In this document: positions 44,496 through 53,171 of the stretch, piece after piece
How positions within the stretch are numbered: the first letter of the stretch is position 1
Layout of the letters: every line of letters starts with the position of its first letter
Origin: Paenilisteria portnoyi
Lineage (GTDB): Bacteria; Bacillota; Bacilli; Lactobacillales; Listeriaceae
Direction: 5' to 3'
DNA length: 64,000 bases
Assembly (NCBI RefSeq): GCF_014322795.1
Contig: NZ_JAASTT010000021.1
Location: forward strand, 1 to 64,000
The notes under the pieces: generated by a model
The model's database searches: none
The model's input: the letters and a program-made list of their open reading frames with translations, nothing else
Told to the model about the DNA's origin: nothing
Program-made: the position numbers and the translations under genes

Positions 44496-44957
44496 ATGAT
44501 GACAGAACAAGCGTTGCAGCGGCACATGGAACGTGTGTCGTTGCAGTTTTTCCAAAAGAGGTTTCGGCACCAAGCCCGCTTTAATTCGCGCCTGCGCACG
44601 ACTGGTGGGCGTTATTTATTACAGAGCCATGATATCGAAATGAATCCACGCTACTTAGAAAATTTCGGATTGGACTATTTCATTGGAATTATGAAACACG
44701 AGCTTTGCCATTACCACCTACACCTCGATGGAAAAGGCTACCAGCACCGTGACGCCGATTTTCGGGCATTGCTAGCAGAAGTCGACGCTCCGAGGTTTTG
44801 CCAAGCGATTCCAACCATACAAAAAATGCACCGCTACACCTGTTTATCCTGCCAAACAGAATTCCTACGCAAGCGCCGTTTTGACGTGAAAAAATACCGT
44901 TGTGGGCGCTGTAATGGACGATTGGCGTATGTGAATGAAGAACTTGTGAACAGGTGA
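44496..44957 (+). CDS. SprT-like zinc metalloprotease family protein
   Basis: A 153-residue SprT-family protein. The zinc site HELCHYH (His, Glu, His) is at about 68-74, with [15 protein letters not shown] typical, and a C-terminal zinc ribbon has CLSCQTEF and CGRCNGRL. Length fits the family. Substrates are unknown. It follows tex by four bases and is probably co-transcribed, an order seen in other Bacillales. Confidence 0.9.
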   Translation: MMTEQALQRHMERVSLQFFQKRFRHQARFNSRLRTTGGRYLLQSHDIEMNPRYLENFGLDYFIGIMKHELCHYHLHLDGKGYQHRDADFRALLAEVDAPRFCQAIPTIQKMHRYTCLSCQTEFLRKRRFDVKKYRCGRCNGRLAYVNEELVNR

Positions 44958-44990
44958 AAAATTGTTTTACTGAAAATAACCAGATAAAGC

Positions 44991-45019
44991 TTGATTTTTT
45001 CAGTATTCCTGCTTATAAT
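44991..45019 (+). promoter_or_regulatory. Promoter of the tRNA-Asn/tRNA-Ser pair
   Basis: TTGATT (44991-44996) and TATAAT (45014-45019), 17-base spacer, 33 bases before tRNA-Asn. Confidence 0.7.
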
Positions 45020-45052
45020 GTAAAGAGTCAGCAAAAACAAACATGACGCTAT

Positions 45053-45125
45053 TCCACAGTAGCTCAGTTGGTAGAGCAATCGGCTGTTAACCGATCGGTC
45101 GCAAGTTCGAGTCTTGCCTGTGGAG
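45053..45125 (+). tRNA. tRNA-Asn (GTT)
   Basis: A 73-nt cloverleaf. The acceptor TCCACAG pairs with CTGTGGA, the anticodon loop is CTGTTAA with anticodon GTT, and the T arm has GTTCGAG. The CCA end is not encoded. Confidence 0.96.
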
Positions 45126-45166
45126 TTCTTTCGAGGAGCATATTATAAGCCTGACGATTCAAATAT

Positions 45167-45257
45167 GGGGAAGTACTCAAGTGGCTGAAGAGGTGCCCCT
45201 GCTAAGGGTATAGGTCGTTAACGCGGCGCGAGGGTTCAAATCCCTCCTTCTCCGCCA
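45167..45257 (+). tRNA. tRNA-Ser (GCT)
   Basis: A 91-nt tRNA with a long variable arm. The acceptor GGGGAAG pairs with CTTCTCC (one G-U), the anticodon loop CTGCTAA gives GCT, the T arm is GGTTCAAATCC, and CCA is encoded. Confidence 0.95.
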
Positions 45258-45270
45258 TATTATAAATCCA

Positions 45271-45297
45271 AATCGATGAATCTTCATCGGTTTTTTT
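45271..45297 (+). terminator. Terminator after tRNA-Ser
   Basis: A 9-bp stem around CGATGA/TCATCG (45271-45292) followed by T7. Confidence 0.85.
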
Positions 45298-45303
45298 CAT
45301 GCG

Positions 45304-45331
45304 CAAAAACAGATTAGCCAAAGACTAACCT
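45304..45331 (-). terminator. Terminator of the MupG operon
   Basis: On the minus strand GGTTAG pairs with CTAATC across a 7-base loop and is followed by a T-rich tract. Confidence 0.65.
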
Positions 45332-45341
45332 GCCTTCCAAA

Positions 45342-46430
45342 CTATTCTACAAGAAATTCAAACTTTGTCCATGGTTCCATATAGTCTAGCAAGAAAATCT
45401 CCTCGTCTAGAATCCGTCCAACGACATTGGTTTTGCCGCGGTTTTCCATGTCTTTCAGAGCGATCTGCAATTCGCCTTTATATTGACCGTACAGCTCGTT
45501 TTCAATCAAAATATCGCCTCGTTTGATGTTTGGTGTGAATGTTGGTTTGAAATCTTCTGCGCGATATTTTACGCGTGATTGCGTCGAGCGAATGAAATAA
45601 TCGGATACGTCACCGCGATAGAAGTGAGGTTCTTCCGTGACGATTTTGCGTTCTAGTGGGGTTATCGTATCATGAAGCTGTACTTTTAATCCGAATTTCT
45701 CTGCTTGCATCACAGCGCTTAGTTGTGCGAGCTCTTCCTCAGAAGCGTAGGCGTTCGCCACAATAATGTCGTCGATTAGCTTTGTTGCCAGCAGATGTTT
45801 CGCCTGTGTGTCGATTGGCAAACCGCGGTGCATTTCAAGTGTGCACAATCCTTCTGTCACTGGCCAAGGACCGTACGTTGCGTCATTCGAGTGGACAAAA
45901 GCAGCAGTTCGAATCTGAAAACTACGAAAACGCTCGCTACATTTCACGAAATAATCATAGGAAAGACCAGCATATCGATGCGGATAAAAATTATGAGAAC
46001 CGATCAAATTATCCCGATTCGGCTGGAAATCGATAATATTATTCAAATAATTCGTGTCGTTACTCATATTAATCTCAATTTTGAGACCGTATGGATTGAA
46101 CGTCATCGCGGCTTCTTCGCTACCAGTAAAGCCCATATCCAGGCGAATTCCGTAGGCTCCGAGCTCGTGGAAAAAGGATAGATCATCATAAGAAATGCCA
46201 AGCGCTTCGAAAATGCGCGGCGAAATATCAACCAAGACTTCCATACCAAGCGCATTCGCATGACTAATCGTCTCTTTAAATTCGCGTAAAATCAGTTCTT
46301 TATCGCCGCTTACCGACAATAAACACGTAAATACGCGTGTAAAACCATATTTGTGTGCCAAACTGATGTAAGCCTTATCTTTTTCAGGTGTTGCGTGTTC
46401 TGGATAAATCGAGATACCAAGTTTATGCAT
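45342..46430 (-). CDS. 6-phospho-N-acetylmuramidase, MupG-like (DUF871)
   Basis: A 362-residue DUF871-family protein: an N-terminal TIM barrel (about 1-235; LGISIYPEHATPEKDKAYI, GAYGIRLDMGFTG, IGSHNFYPHRYAGLS) and a C-terminal cyclophilin-like domain (about 250-360). The characterised member MupG cleaves MurNAc-6-phosphate-GlcNAc in the cytoplasm during wall recycling. Start ATG 46430 overlaps anmK by 8 bases. It is the last gene of the PTS-AnmK operon. The substrate call is by family, not tested here. Confidence 0.85.
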   Translation of the reverse strand: MHKLGISIYPEHATPEKDKAYISLAHKYGFTRVFTCLLSVSGDKELILREFKETISHANALGMEVLVDISPRIFEALGISYDDLSFFHELGAYGIRLDMGFTGSEEAAMTFNPYGLKIEINMSNDTNYLNNIIDFQPNRDNLIGSHNFYPHRYAGLSYDYFVKCSERFRSFQIRTAAFVHSNDATYGPWPVTEGLCTLEMHRGLPIDTQAKHLLATKLIDDIIVANAYASEEELAQLSAVMQAEKFGLKVQLHDTITPLERKIVTEEPHFYRGDVSDYFIRSTQSRVKYRAEDFKPTFTPNIKRGDILIENELYGQYKGELQIALKDMENRGKTNVVGRILDEEIFLLDYMEPWTKFEFLVE

Positions 46431-47598
46431 GAATCGTACCTTCTTCCTTATATTTAAGTGGTGGATAGGTGACATTTCCGAGGATAACATGTTCGCGCGC
46501 GCCAGTTGCCATCGGAACGTTAGACGGTCGACCATGGAGTGTTTCGTACGCCAACAGGCCAAACGCGACAGCCTCTTTTGCATCGGAAGAGTAACTAATG
46601 TCTTCCTGTGTCAATACCTTGCAACGCCCCTCCAAAAGTTCTGCCAAATAGCGCAATAACGTCTTGTTATAACTTCCGCCACCGCTAACAATTACTTCCT
46701 CAATCGCCATTTTTGAAAAAACGAATTGTTCATAGTTCGAAACGATGGTTTTGGCGGTGAACATGGTCACGGTAGCAATCAAATCTTCCGGCGCCAAATG
46801 TCCGTATGTAGTCAGCAACTCATCGGTGTATTCCTTCCCAAAAAGTTCGCGCCCAGTTGATTTTGGAATAGCAGCGGTGATAAAAGGAGCACCCATACAA
46901 TAAGCAAGAAGATCCGCGTTTACAGTACCGTGCGCCGCCATTTCCCCGCCATCATCATAGCCGCGTCCAAATAAGCGTTGCATCAAATCATCAATAATCA
47001 TATTTCCAGGACCAGTATCAAATGCAAAAACCTGATCTAACGTCGCGTTTTTAGGTAAAACAGTCACATTGCCAATCCCGCCGATATTTTGCAATAAGCG
47101 ATTTTTGTGCGTGTCACGGTAGAGCAGTAACTCCGTGAATGGTACGAGTGGCGCGCCTTGACCACCAGCAGCCATGTCCATCGTGCGAAAATTCGAGACA
47201 ACCGTCGCGCCAGTTTCATACGCAATCACCGCAGGCTCGCCGATTTGCAATGTCGAAGCAGCGAAATCCCCAACTTGTTCCGGCTGATGAAAAATCGTCT
47301 GGCCATGCGAGCCAATCACGCCAAGTTCTGATGTCGCAAGCCCATTTTTACTACAAATCATTTTCACGCTTTCGGCAAAAAGCACACCCAACTTGAAATT
47401 TAAACTACAAATCAGCTGTGAATCAGATTCTTCTATACTCAAACTTTTACGAATTTCCGCCACGATTCTAGGTTGAAAGGGCACCGTTTTGAAATCAATC
47501 AATTTTGTCGATAAGCTTCCGTCCATCTTCCTGACATCAAGCAAAGCCACGTCCACGCCATCAAGCGACGTACCGGACATTAATCCAACAACGTACAT
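46423..47598 (-). CDS. anmK: Anhydro-N-acetylmuramic acid kinase
   Basis: A 391-residue sugar kinase of the AnmK family, which opens and phosphorylates 1,6-anhydro-MurNAc to MurNAc-6-phosphate. It shows GLMSGTSLDGVDVALL at the N-terminus, GSHGQTIFHQP, GGIGNVTVLP, FDTGPGNMIID and VSGGGSYN. It overlaps the MupG-like gene, so both should act on products of the same imported muropeptide sugar. Finding it in a Firmicute operon without an obvious lytic transglycosylase gene nearby is notable. Confidence 0.93.
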   Translation of the reverse strand: MYVVGLMSGTSLDGVDVALLDVRKMDGSLSTKLIDFKTVPFQPRIVAEIRKSLSIEESDSQLICSLNFKLGVLFAESVKMICSKNGLATSELGVIGSHGQTIFHQPEQVGDFAASTLQIGEPAVIAYETGATVVSNFRTMDMAAGGQGAPLVPFTELLLYRDTHKNRLLQNIGGIGNVTVLPKNATLDQVFAFDTGPGNMIIDDLMQRLFGRGYDDGGEMAAHGTVNADLLAYCMGAPFITAAIPKSTGRELFGKEYTDELLTTYGHLAPEDLIATVTMFTAKTIVSNYEQFVFSKMAIEEVIVSGGGSYNKTLLRYLAELLEGRCKVLTQEDISYSSDAKEAVAFGLLAYETLHGRPSNVPMATGAREHVILGNVTYPPLKYKEEGTIHA

Positions 47599-47616
47599 AA
47601 TATGAACCTCCTCATT

Positions 47617-47904
47617 TTAGCTCAGATACATTAAAAAGTAACAACTCGCCGTGCAAACTAGTGTAACAACTGTTGTAAAAATCGCCGCCTGTTTCTTCGA
47701 CTTATAAAAACCATGTTTCGCGAGTAAAATATAAGATAGCCCAGCGCTACTGCCAAGACTCGTAAGTAGAAATAAAGCGAAAGGCTTAGAAACGCCAAGA
47801 CCGGTAAGTACAGGAAGGAAAATAAGATTGGCTAGAATCGTAATGGCGAAAAAGATAATCGCACTTTTATAGTTAAACTTGATCCATTTACTATTCGTTT
47901 CCAT
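47617..47904 (-). CDS. Small membrane protein in the PTS-AnmK operon
   Basis: A 95-residue protein with three hydrophobic segments (about 12-32, 40-60, 72-93) and basic loops. It lies between the EIIC gene and anmK in the same direction, 18 bases from anmK. I know no family; a link to the transporter is only suggested by position. An imperfect hairpin (47931-47955) before it could process or attenuate the mRNA. Confidence 0.65.
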   Translation of the reverse strand: METNSKWIKFNYKSAIIFFAITILANLIFLPVLTGLGVSKPFALFLLTSLGSSAGLSYILLAKHGFYKSKKQAAIFTTVVTLVCTASCYFLMYLS

Positions 47905-47967
47905 ACGGGTAAAACCTCCTTTTTAAATGAAGAGGGACATGATGCTGCCCCTCTTTGTGTTCTAAAG

Positions 47968-49272
47968 TTAAGCCAGATTCGGCTCGCTGCTGTGCGTTTC
48001 TTTATTTTCCTCCGATTGCGCTTGTTCTTCATCCAGTAACTTCTGATCGTACATTTTGAAGAATGGGATGTAGATGACGAACGATATCGCAATGTTGACT
48101 AGAACAAGTACGATGGCCCGCCAATCACCGCCTGTTGAAAGATAGGCTCCAATCGGGGCGGGTAAAGTCCACGGCGCCATGACATACGTTGGCGAGATGA
48201 ATCCCAAAACGGTCGCAAAATACGAGATCGTTGTTGTAATCATTGGAATAAAGATAAACGGAATAATCAACATCGGGTTCAACACAATCGGAGTCCCAAA
48301 GATAACAGGCTCATTAATGTTGAAAAGACTTGGAACCAGTGTTGTTTTGCCGAGCGCTTTCAAATAACTAGATTTAGCAAAGAATAACATGGCAAAAACT
48401 AAGCCGAGTGTTGCACCAGATCCACCAATCCACACGAACCATTGGAAAAATGTCTCAGGAGCAACGTGAGGAAGTGGAGTACCAGCCGCTACAGCTTCGG
48501 CATTGGCACCTAAATATTTTTCCCAAAGAGGTCTTGCAACGGCTCCAATGACGGAAATTCCGTGAATACCAAAGGACCAGAAGAAACCAATTAAAAATAC
48601 GGGAAGTAGGACACCAAATAAGCTATCGCCAGCCTTTACAACTGGTGCCACTGCTTGGTCGACAAGCGAATGGAGGTCAATGCCGAGTACAACCGTGATT
48701 AGTGTCATAAATAAAACAACAAAAGCAACAGGAATAAGTGCTTCAAACGACCTTGCTACACTAGGTGGAACTTGTTCTGGCATTTTGATTGTAATGTTGC
48801 GCGTTTTACAGAATCGCATCACTTCAACAGAAAAAATCGAAACAATCATGGCCATAAATAATCCGTGCCCGCCGAGATTGGCCATTGGCAGAACAAAACC
48901 GACTTTATCAAGAGCGACTGGTGTCAGGGTTAGTAGAAACGAAGCAACAGCGATCTGCCCACCGGATAGTGGATCAAGCTTGTAACTCTTCGCTAAATTG
49001 TAACCGATTCCAAAAGTGATATAAAGCGACATGATAAACATCGTCATCCTATAAGGAATTAAAATTTCAAAAGCATGCTCCTGGGCCCATTGGTAAAGTG
49101 CCGTGCTCTCAGGAACCGGTGGAAAAGCAACGATTAAAAACATACTACCAACAATGATAAACGGTAGCGATGAGACAACCCCATCACGAATTGCGCGTAG
49201 ATGCCGTTGTTCAGACAATTTTGCCATTGGAATCGACAAATACTTCTCTAAAAAATTCATAAATCTCTGCAT
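47968..49272 (-). CDS. PTS EIIC permease, lactose/cellobiose family
   Basis: A 434-residue EIIC with about ten membrane helices. It shows LEKYLSIPMAKLSEQRHLRAIRDGVVSSLPFIIVGS at the N-terminus in overlapping family signatures, GFFWSFGIHGISVIG and NINEPVIFGTPIVLNP, the conserved sugar-binding motif. No EIIA or EIIB is encoded next to it, so it must borrow them. The operon context (AnmK, MupG) suggests it imports MurNAc-containing disaccharides rather than cellobiose. ATG 49272 follows GGGAGAG. Confidence 0.88.
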   Translation of the reverse strand: MQRFMNFLEKYLSIPMAKLSEQRHLRAIRDGVVSSLPFIIVGSMFLIVAFPPVPESTALYQWAQEHAFEILIPYRMTMFIMSLYITFGIGYNLAKSYKLDPLSGGQIAVASFLLTLTPVALDKVGFVLPMANLGGHGLFMAMIVSIFSVEVMRFCKTRNITIKMPEQVPPSVARSFEALIPVAFVVLFMTLITVVLGIDLHSLVDQAVAPVVKAGDSLFGVLLPVFLIGFFWSFGIHGISVIGAVARPLWEKYLGANAEAVAAGTPLPHVAPETFFQWFVWIGGSGATLGLVFAMLFFAKSSYLKALGKTTLVPSLFNINEPVIFGTPIVLNPMLIIPFIFIPMITTTISYFATVLGFISPTYVMAPWTLPAPIGAYLSTGGDWRAIVLVLVNIAISFVIYIPFFKMYDQKLLDEEQAQSEENKETHSSEPNLA

Positions 49273-49369
49273 AATGACTCTCCCTTTTATAAGATAGTTA
49301 TGTATTATCTTCTGTTGTGAGAATAATGGATGACAAACCTCCTTTTTATTAAAATAGTTCACAAGGTGT

Positions 49370-49406
49370 ATTCTAGTTCATTTGAAATAAAATGTCAACG
49401 CTTGCA
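49370..49406 (-). promoter_or_regulatory. Promoter and cre-like site of the PTS-AnmK-MupG operon
   Basis: On the minus strand TTGACA (49398-49393) and TAGAAT (49375-49370) are 17 bases apart. The -35 box is inside TGTCAACGCTTGCA (49393-49406), which fits the CcpA cre consensus with one mismatch, so CcpA binding would block the promoter. The leader of about 90 bases has AAAGGAGG (near 49340) without a start codon at the usual distance. The gap 49407-49650 has no gene I can support. Confidence 0.7.
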
Positions 49407-49649
49407 AAAAACGTTTAAAAATTTATTTCAGTTAGTTTGAAACGTGAAATAGGTTGCTATAAAAGGGATAGAGGCCTATTTTGACTCTTTATAAAATCCC
49501 GATATGATTAATTTTTCTAAAAAACAAGTTGAAATCAGTGGTTGAAGATGATATATTGAACCCGTAATCGCCATCTGGAAAATATCGTTAATTTTGGCGA
49601 TATTAAAAAGTCTAGTGGTAGTAAGTCAAGTGAAAAGGAAGTCTGAATT

Positions 49650-51143
49650 TCGCAAAAGTGGCATCAGAATCAGCTTTCCGTGCACAATATAAAACCGTAC
49701 TGGACGATTTTGAAATGTGGAATATGAATGCGGTGATTTTCCAAGTTCGGCCGCTCCTTGACGCTTACTACCCATCGAAAATAAATCCATGGTCAGAGTT
49801 CATCGCAAGCGGCGTGCAAGGCGCGAATCCAGGGTACGATCCGCTTCGCCATCATGGTCGAGGAAACGCACAAACACGGCATGGAACAAGGCGGGACTTT
49901 TAGCAGATACGAACTATGCTGTTTTGCACCCTGAGAACGTGTTGCGCTTTGATGAAAAACTATTTCTGAATCCTGGTATTCCAGAAGTGCAGGATCACGT
50001 TGCTGCAACAATCAAGGAAGTTGTGACAAATTATGATGTGGACGCGATTCATTTCGATGACTATTTTTACCCATATCGCATTACAGTGGATGGGAAAAAT
50101 GTCTTGTTTGGCGATAAAGATGAAGATGCGGCAACATTCGCTAAATATGGTATTCCAGCTGGGTATCCAAATACGAAAGCGGGAATCGATGACTGGCGCC
50201 GTGACAATATTACGACATTAATTGACAAGGTGAAAAGTACCATTGATACGAGCAATCAGGCCAAAAAAACTGCCGTCCAATTCGGTATTAGTCCATTCGG
50301 AATTTGGGAGCATAAAGCGAATAATCCGCTCGGCTCCAACACGCCGACAGGTTCCTCGCAGTCCTATTCCCAAAGCATTTTCGCTGATACATATCAGTGG
50401 ATTAAAGACGAGAAAGTCGATTATATGACACCGCAAATTTACTGGAGTTTTGACCAAGCAGCCGCTCCTTATGGTGATTTGGCAAGGTGGTGGAATAAGG
50501 CACCGGAACCGCCGCAGAAATCACCGCTAACCCAGCCAATATCGTTACAAAAATTTGGCGCGGCGATGCATCGGAATTCAGCTATCCAATTAGCGAATCC
50601 GGCACTTATGTCGTGACCGCACTGGACGCTGCCAGCAATGAATCCGCCCCAGTTATCGCCCAAATACAAGGCGCCGATGTGACCGTTTTATACCAAGATG
50701 AAAATGGGGCAGAAATCGCGTCACCGGTAGTTTTAAAAGGGAACGTCGGTGAAAATTTTGCAGCGGAAATAAAAGCGATTGCAGGCTACACACAAAAAGC
50801 ATCGCAAACAACGGGAACGTTCACAGATCAAGCGCAGACCGTCATTGTGAGCTATACGAAAGTCGCGCCAACAGAGCCAGAACCTGAGCCGACACCAAAA
50901 CCAGATCCGGCACCAAAACCAGATGGAACAATCGTAATACCGCCAGAGAAAGAGATTGTGCCGAATCAGCCAGAAAAAGCACCAACTGTTGAAAAAATAG
51001 TGAAGAGTCCGGAAAACAGTGAAGACAAAGGAGTGCTACCAACAACTGGAGACAAGTCGATGGATTTAGCCATTGTCCTAGGATTGGTACTTAGCATGTT
51101 GGGTGTGCTGATACTGATTCGTTGGAAAAGAAGACAAATCTAG
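49650..51143 (+). pseudogene. Decayed LPXTG-anchored glycosyl hydrolase (GHL10/DUF187 type)
   Basis: Three pieces in different frames add up to one surface protein. The first (to about 49843) matches the start of a family-10-like glycosylhydrolase domain (WNMNAVIFQVRPLLDAYYPS). A frameshift follows at about 49845, then an internal loss near 49890, and the barrel continues (VDAIHFDDYFYPYRI, VQFGISPFGIWEH, YMTPQIYWSFD). A second frameshift lies near 50510. The last frame has a fibronectin-like end, a MucBP repeat (VTVLYQDENGAEIA), a Pro-rich stretch and LPTTGD plus helix and basic tail for sortase anchoring. Signal peptide and start are missing. Confidence 0.82.
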
Positions 51144-51206
51144 GAAATAGGAAGAGTCTCTGCTTAGCGATAAGTAGGGACTTCTCTAGAAAATTTGAAA
51201 TAGGTA

Positions 51207-51234
51207 TTGCAAGTTTTGGTGAGTATGCTATAAT
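51207..51234 (+). promoter_or_regulatory. Promoter of tRNA-Glu
   Basis: TTGCAA (51207-51212) and TATAAT (51229-51234), 16-base spacer. Confidence 0.7.
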
Positions 51235-51264
51235 GAAAAAGTTGGCTTTAGGGCTACACACCAA

Positions 51265-51336
51265 GGCCCGTTGGTCAAGCGGTTAAGACACCGCCCTTTC
51301 ACGGCGGTATCACGGGTTCGATTCCCGTACGGGTCA
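51265..51336 (+). tRNA. tRNA-Glu (TTC)
   Basis: A 72-nt cloverleaf. The acceptor GGCCCGT pairs with ACGGGTC (one G-U), the anticodon loop is CTTTCAC with TTC, and the T arm is GGGTTCGATTCCC. CCA is not encoded. Confidence 0.96.
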
Positions 51337-51362
51337 TAGCATTATTTTGTGTATATGCGGAG

Positions 51363-51454
51363 GAATACAAACGCTTTCGCTCGATTTGTGTGAAGCGGAG
51401 ATTTCGTCCTACCCGGAAAGAAAAGAGATGGGTGGACGTTTTTTTGTATGTGAG
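51363..51454 (+). repeat. Dispersed intergenic repeat, copy 2
   Basis: It begins GAATACAAACGCTTTCGCTC and then follows the same series of blocks as the minus strand at 17573-17486 (TCCTACCCG, ATGGG, ...TGAG), with small insertions and deletions. It lies just after tRNA-Glu. Confidence 0.75.
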
Positions 51455-51509
51455 ATTCGCTAATTTCGCGTCGTGGATGAATAAATATTCATGTTTTTTG
51501 AGATAACCA

Positions 51510-51538
51510 TTGACATGGTGGGGTTCCAATAATATAAT
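51510..51538 (+). promoter_or_regulatory. Promoter of tRNA-Leu
   Basis: A perfect TTGACA (51510-51515) and TATAAT (51533-51538) with 17-base spacing. Confidence 0.85.
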
Positions 51539-51557
51539 ATTAATTAGTGTTAATAGA

Positions 51558-51641
51558 GCGGTCGTGGCGGAATCGGCAGACGCGCCAGGTTGAGGGCCTA
51601 GTGGGGTAAAACCCGTGGAGGTTCAAGTCCTCTCGGCCGCA
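51558..51641 (+). tRNA. tRNA-Leu (GAG), occupied by an integrative element
   Basis: An 84-nt class II tRNA. The acceptor GCGGTCG pairs with CGGCCGC (one G-U), the anticodon loop TTGAGGG gives GAG, and the T arm is GGTTCAAGTCC. The anticodon stem CCAGG/CCTAG has one C-A mismatch. The copy of the 3' part at 62898 has CCTGG, which would pair perfectly. So the 3' part of this gene was supplied by the element. Confidence 0.93.
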
Positions 51642-51642
51642 T
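51587..51642 (+). repeat. Left attachment site (attL) of the tRNA-Leu element
   Basis: A 56-base direct repeat of 62898-62953 covering the anticodon loop to the 3' end of the tRNA, identical except A at 51600 for G at 62911. Confidence 0.9.
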
Positions 51643-51673
51643 CATTTTGGATTAAGAATACTGTAATATCAAT

Positions 51674-51728
51674 AAGTTTGTGAGTCCTGCGCGTATGCCA
51701 ATTCCGCCACGACCGCAAGCTTTTTTGA
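51674..51728 (+). terminator. Terminator-like hairpin holding an inverted tRNA-Leu 5' half
   Basis: AAGTTTG (51674-51680) pairs with CAAGCTT (51716-51722), followed by T-run. Its loop contains 51689-51716, the reverse complement of the first 28 bases of the tRNA (51558-51585) with 26 of 28 matching. Confidence 0.65.
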
Positions 51729-51785
51729 TAGGCTAAATGAGTCTCTGACCTAGTGGGTAAGTCTAGTGGGGAGGTCATTTTTTTT

Positions 51786-52730
51786 ATGAGAAGAAGTAAT
51801 CGATTAAGTGTAGAAGAGAAGGCAATCGTTTATCAAACGATTGTGCCTGACGATGATTTTGTATTAGAGGAATTTATACGATCAAGACGGATTAGAAATG
51901 TACGGGAAACGACTATTAAGTACTATGTGGATGCAATTAATGTTCTCAAAAGAGATAGGGGCTATATTCAGGTTGAGAAGCCTGTCATGCATCTGTCGCA
52001 GAGAGACCTTGAGGACATGATTATGTATTGGAAAGGATTTATGAGGATTAATACAATTAATAGCAAAATAAAGGCTATTAAGGCGTATTATAACTATCTA
52101 CATCAGCAAGGTTTTATAAAGCTAAACCCGTGCGAAAATCTCAGTTTATTAAGAGTTAGAGAAGAAATAAGAGAGACTTTAAATCCTGATGAAATCAAGA
52201 AAATAGCTAACCATTTCAAGAAAAAAGAAACGTTTAGTTCTTATCGAGATCTGGTTATTTTCCAATTGTTATTAGATACGGGAGTGCGTATTTCGGAAGC
52301 TGTGGGTATTAATATACAAGATATTCATAATGATTATATCGTTGTTGTTGAATCAAAGAATCTTAAGCAAAGAATAGTGTATATTTCGAAGGGAATGAAG
52401 GGGAAATTAGATTCTTATTTAAAAATACGAGGTACTATTTCACATACTAAAGTATTTATTAATAGAGATCAGCTTCCGTATAGTAAAAATACTTTCCAAC
52501 AGAATCTCAGAGAAGCTGGAAAGGCGTGCAAAGTGCAAAAACAAGTAAGTCCCCATGTTTGCAGGAGAACTTACGCTAAAAATGCTATTTTGGCAGGTAT
52601 GGACGCTTTTTCACTAGCTACTTTGTTAGGTCACTCATCTTTAGAGGTTACGAAGCGGTATGTTCAGATATGGGGAAATGATTTAAAAGGACAGTCCAAA
52701 CTGAAAAAGGACTACAGCAAATTATTTTAA
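51786..52730 (+). CDS. Tyrosine recombinase (integrase) of the element
   Basis: A 314-residue phage-type integrase. The N-terminal core-binding domain spans about 25-115 and the catalytic domain about 135-305. Catalytic residues are visible: Arg168 (GVRISE), His257 and Arg260 (HVCRRTYAK), His283 (LLGHSS) and Tyr292 (KRYVQ). There is no N-terminal arm-binding domain, so it is XerC/D-sized. ATG 51786 follows GGGGAGG. It lies just inside attL, reading inward. It should catalyse excision and integration at the tRNA-Leu anticodon loop. Confidence 0.93.
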   Translation: MRRSNRLSVEEKAIVYQTIVPDDDFVLEEFIRSRRIRNVRETTIKYYVDAINVLKRDRGYIQVEKPVMHLSQRDLEDMIMYWKGFMRINTINSKIKAIKAYYNYLHQQGFIKLNPCENLSLLRVREEIRETLNPDEIKKIANHFKKKETFSSYRDLVIFQLLLDTGVRISEAVGINIQDIHNDYIVVVESKNLKQRIVYISKGMKGKLDSYLKIRGTISHTKVFINRDQLPYSKNTFQQNLREAGKACKVQKQVSPHVCRRTYAKNAILAGMDAFSLATLLGHSSLEVTKRYVQIWGNDLKGQSKLKKDYSKLF

Positions 52731-52765
52731 GACATTCAACGACCAGCAAGGCAGAGTGAGCATGA

Positions 52766-53095
52766 TTAATTGAGGAAATTTTGACGTTCTTCTTCTTGTT
52801 TTTTTAACAAGCGCATGTAGTTAATTACTAATTCCTTATCAGAGGCATTTAAAGACTCATAGAGCTTGTTAAAAGACAACTGGCGGTATTCCTCTTCATT
52901 ATCTACAAAGTAGCTTATAGGCTGTTCTAGGACTCTAGATAAGGCATGAAAGTTTTCTGACTTCGGCTCGGTACGCCCAACTTCCCAGCTTGCAACAGCT
53001 TGTTGTGATACATTAATCAGTCGGGCTAGCTCTACCTGAGATAATTTCTTCTTTTGTCTGGCGAGTTTAATTTTGGCACTATATTTTACATTCAT
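52766..53095 (-). CDS. XRE-family repressor (cI-like)
   Basis: A 109-residue helix-turn-helix protein (about 6-62; LARLINVSQQAVASWEVGRTEP) with a helical C-terminal tail that probably dimerises. No peptidase domain is present, so release cannot be by self-cleavage. ATG 53095 follows GAGGTG. It is divergent from a small Cro-like gene, and an inverted repeat ACAACGAATTGTTGT (53127-53141) lies over its promoter region. It probably keeps the element quiet. Confidence 0.85.
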   Translation of the reverse strand: MNVKYSAKIKLARQKKKLSQVELARLINVSQQAVASWEVGRTEPKSENFHALSRVLEQPISYFVDNEEEYRQLSFNKLYESLNASDKELVINYMRLLKKQEEERQNFLN

Positions 53096-53171
53096 AATTA
53101 ACACCTCAATTATACCTTACAACGAATTGTTGTATAAAAAAATAAAAAAGATGTAATACTACTAATAAGAG

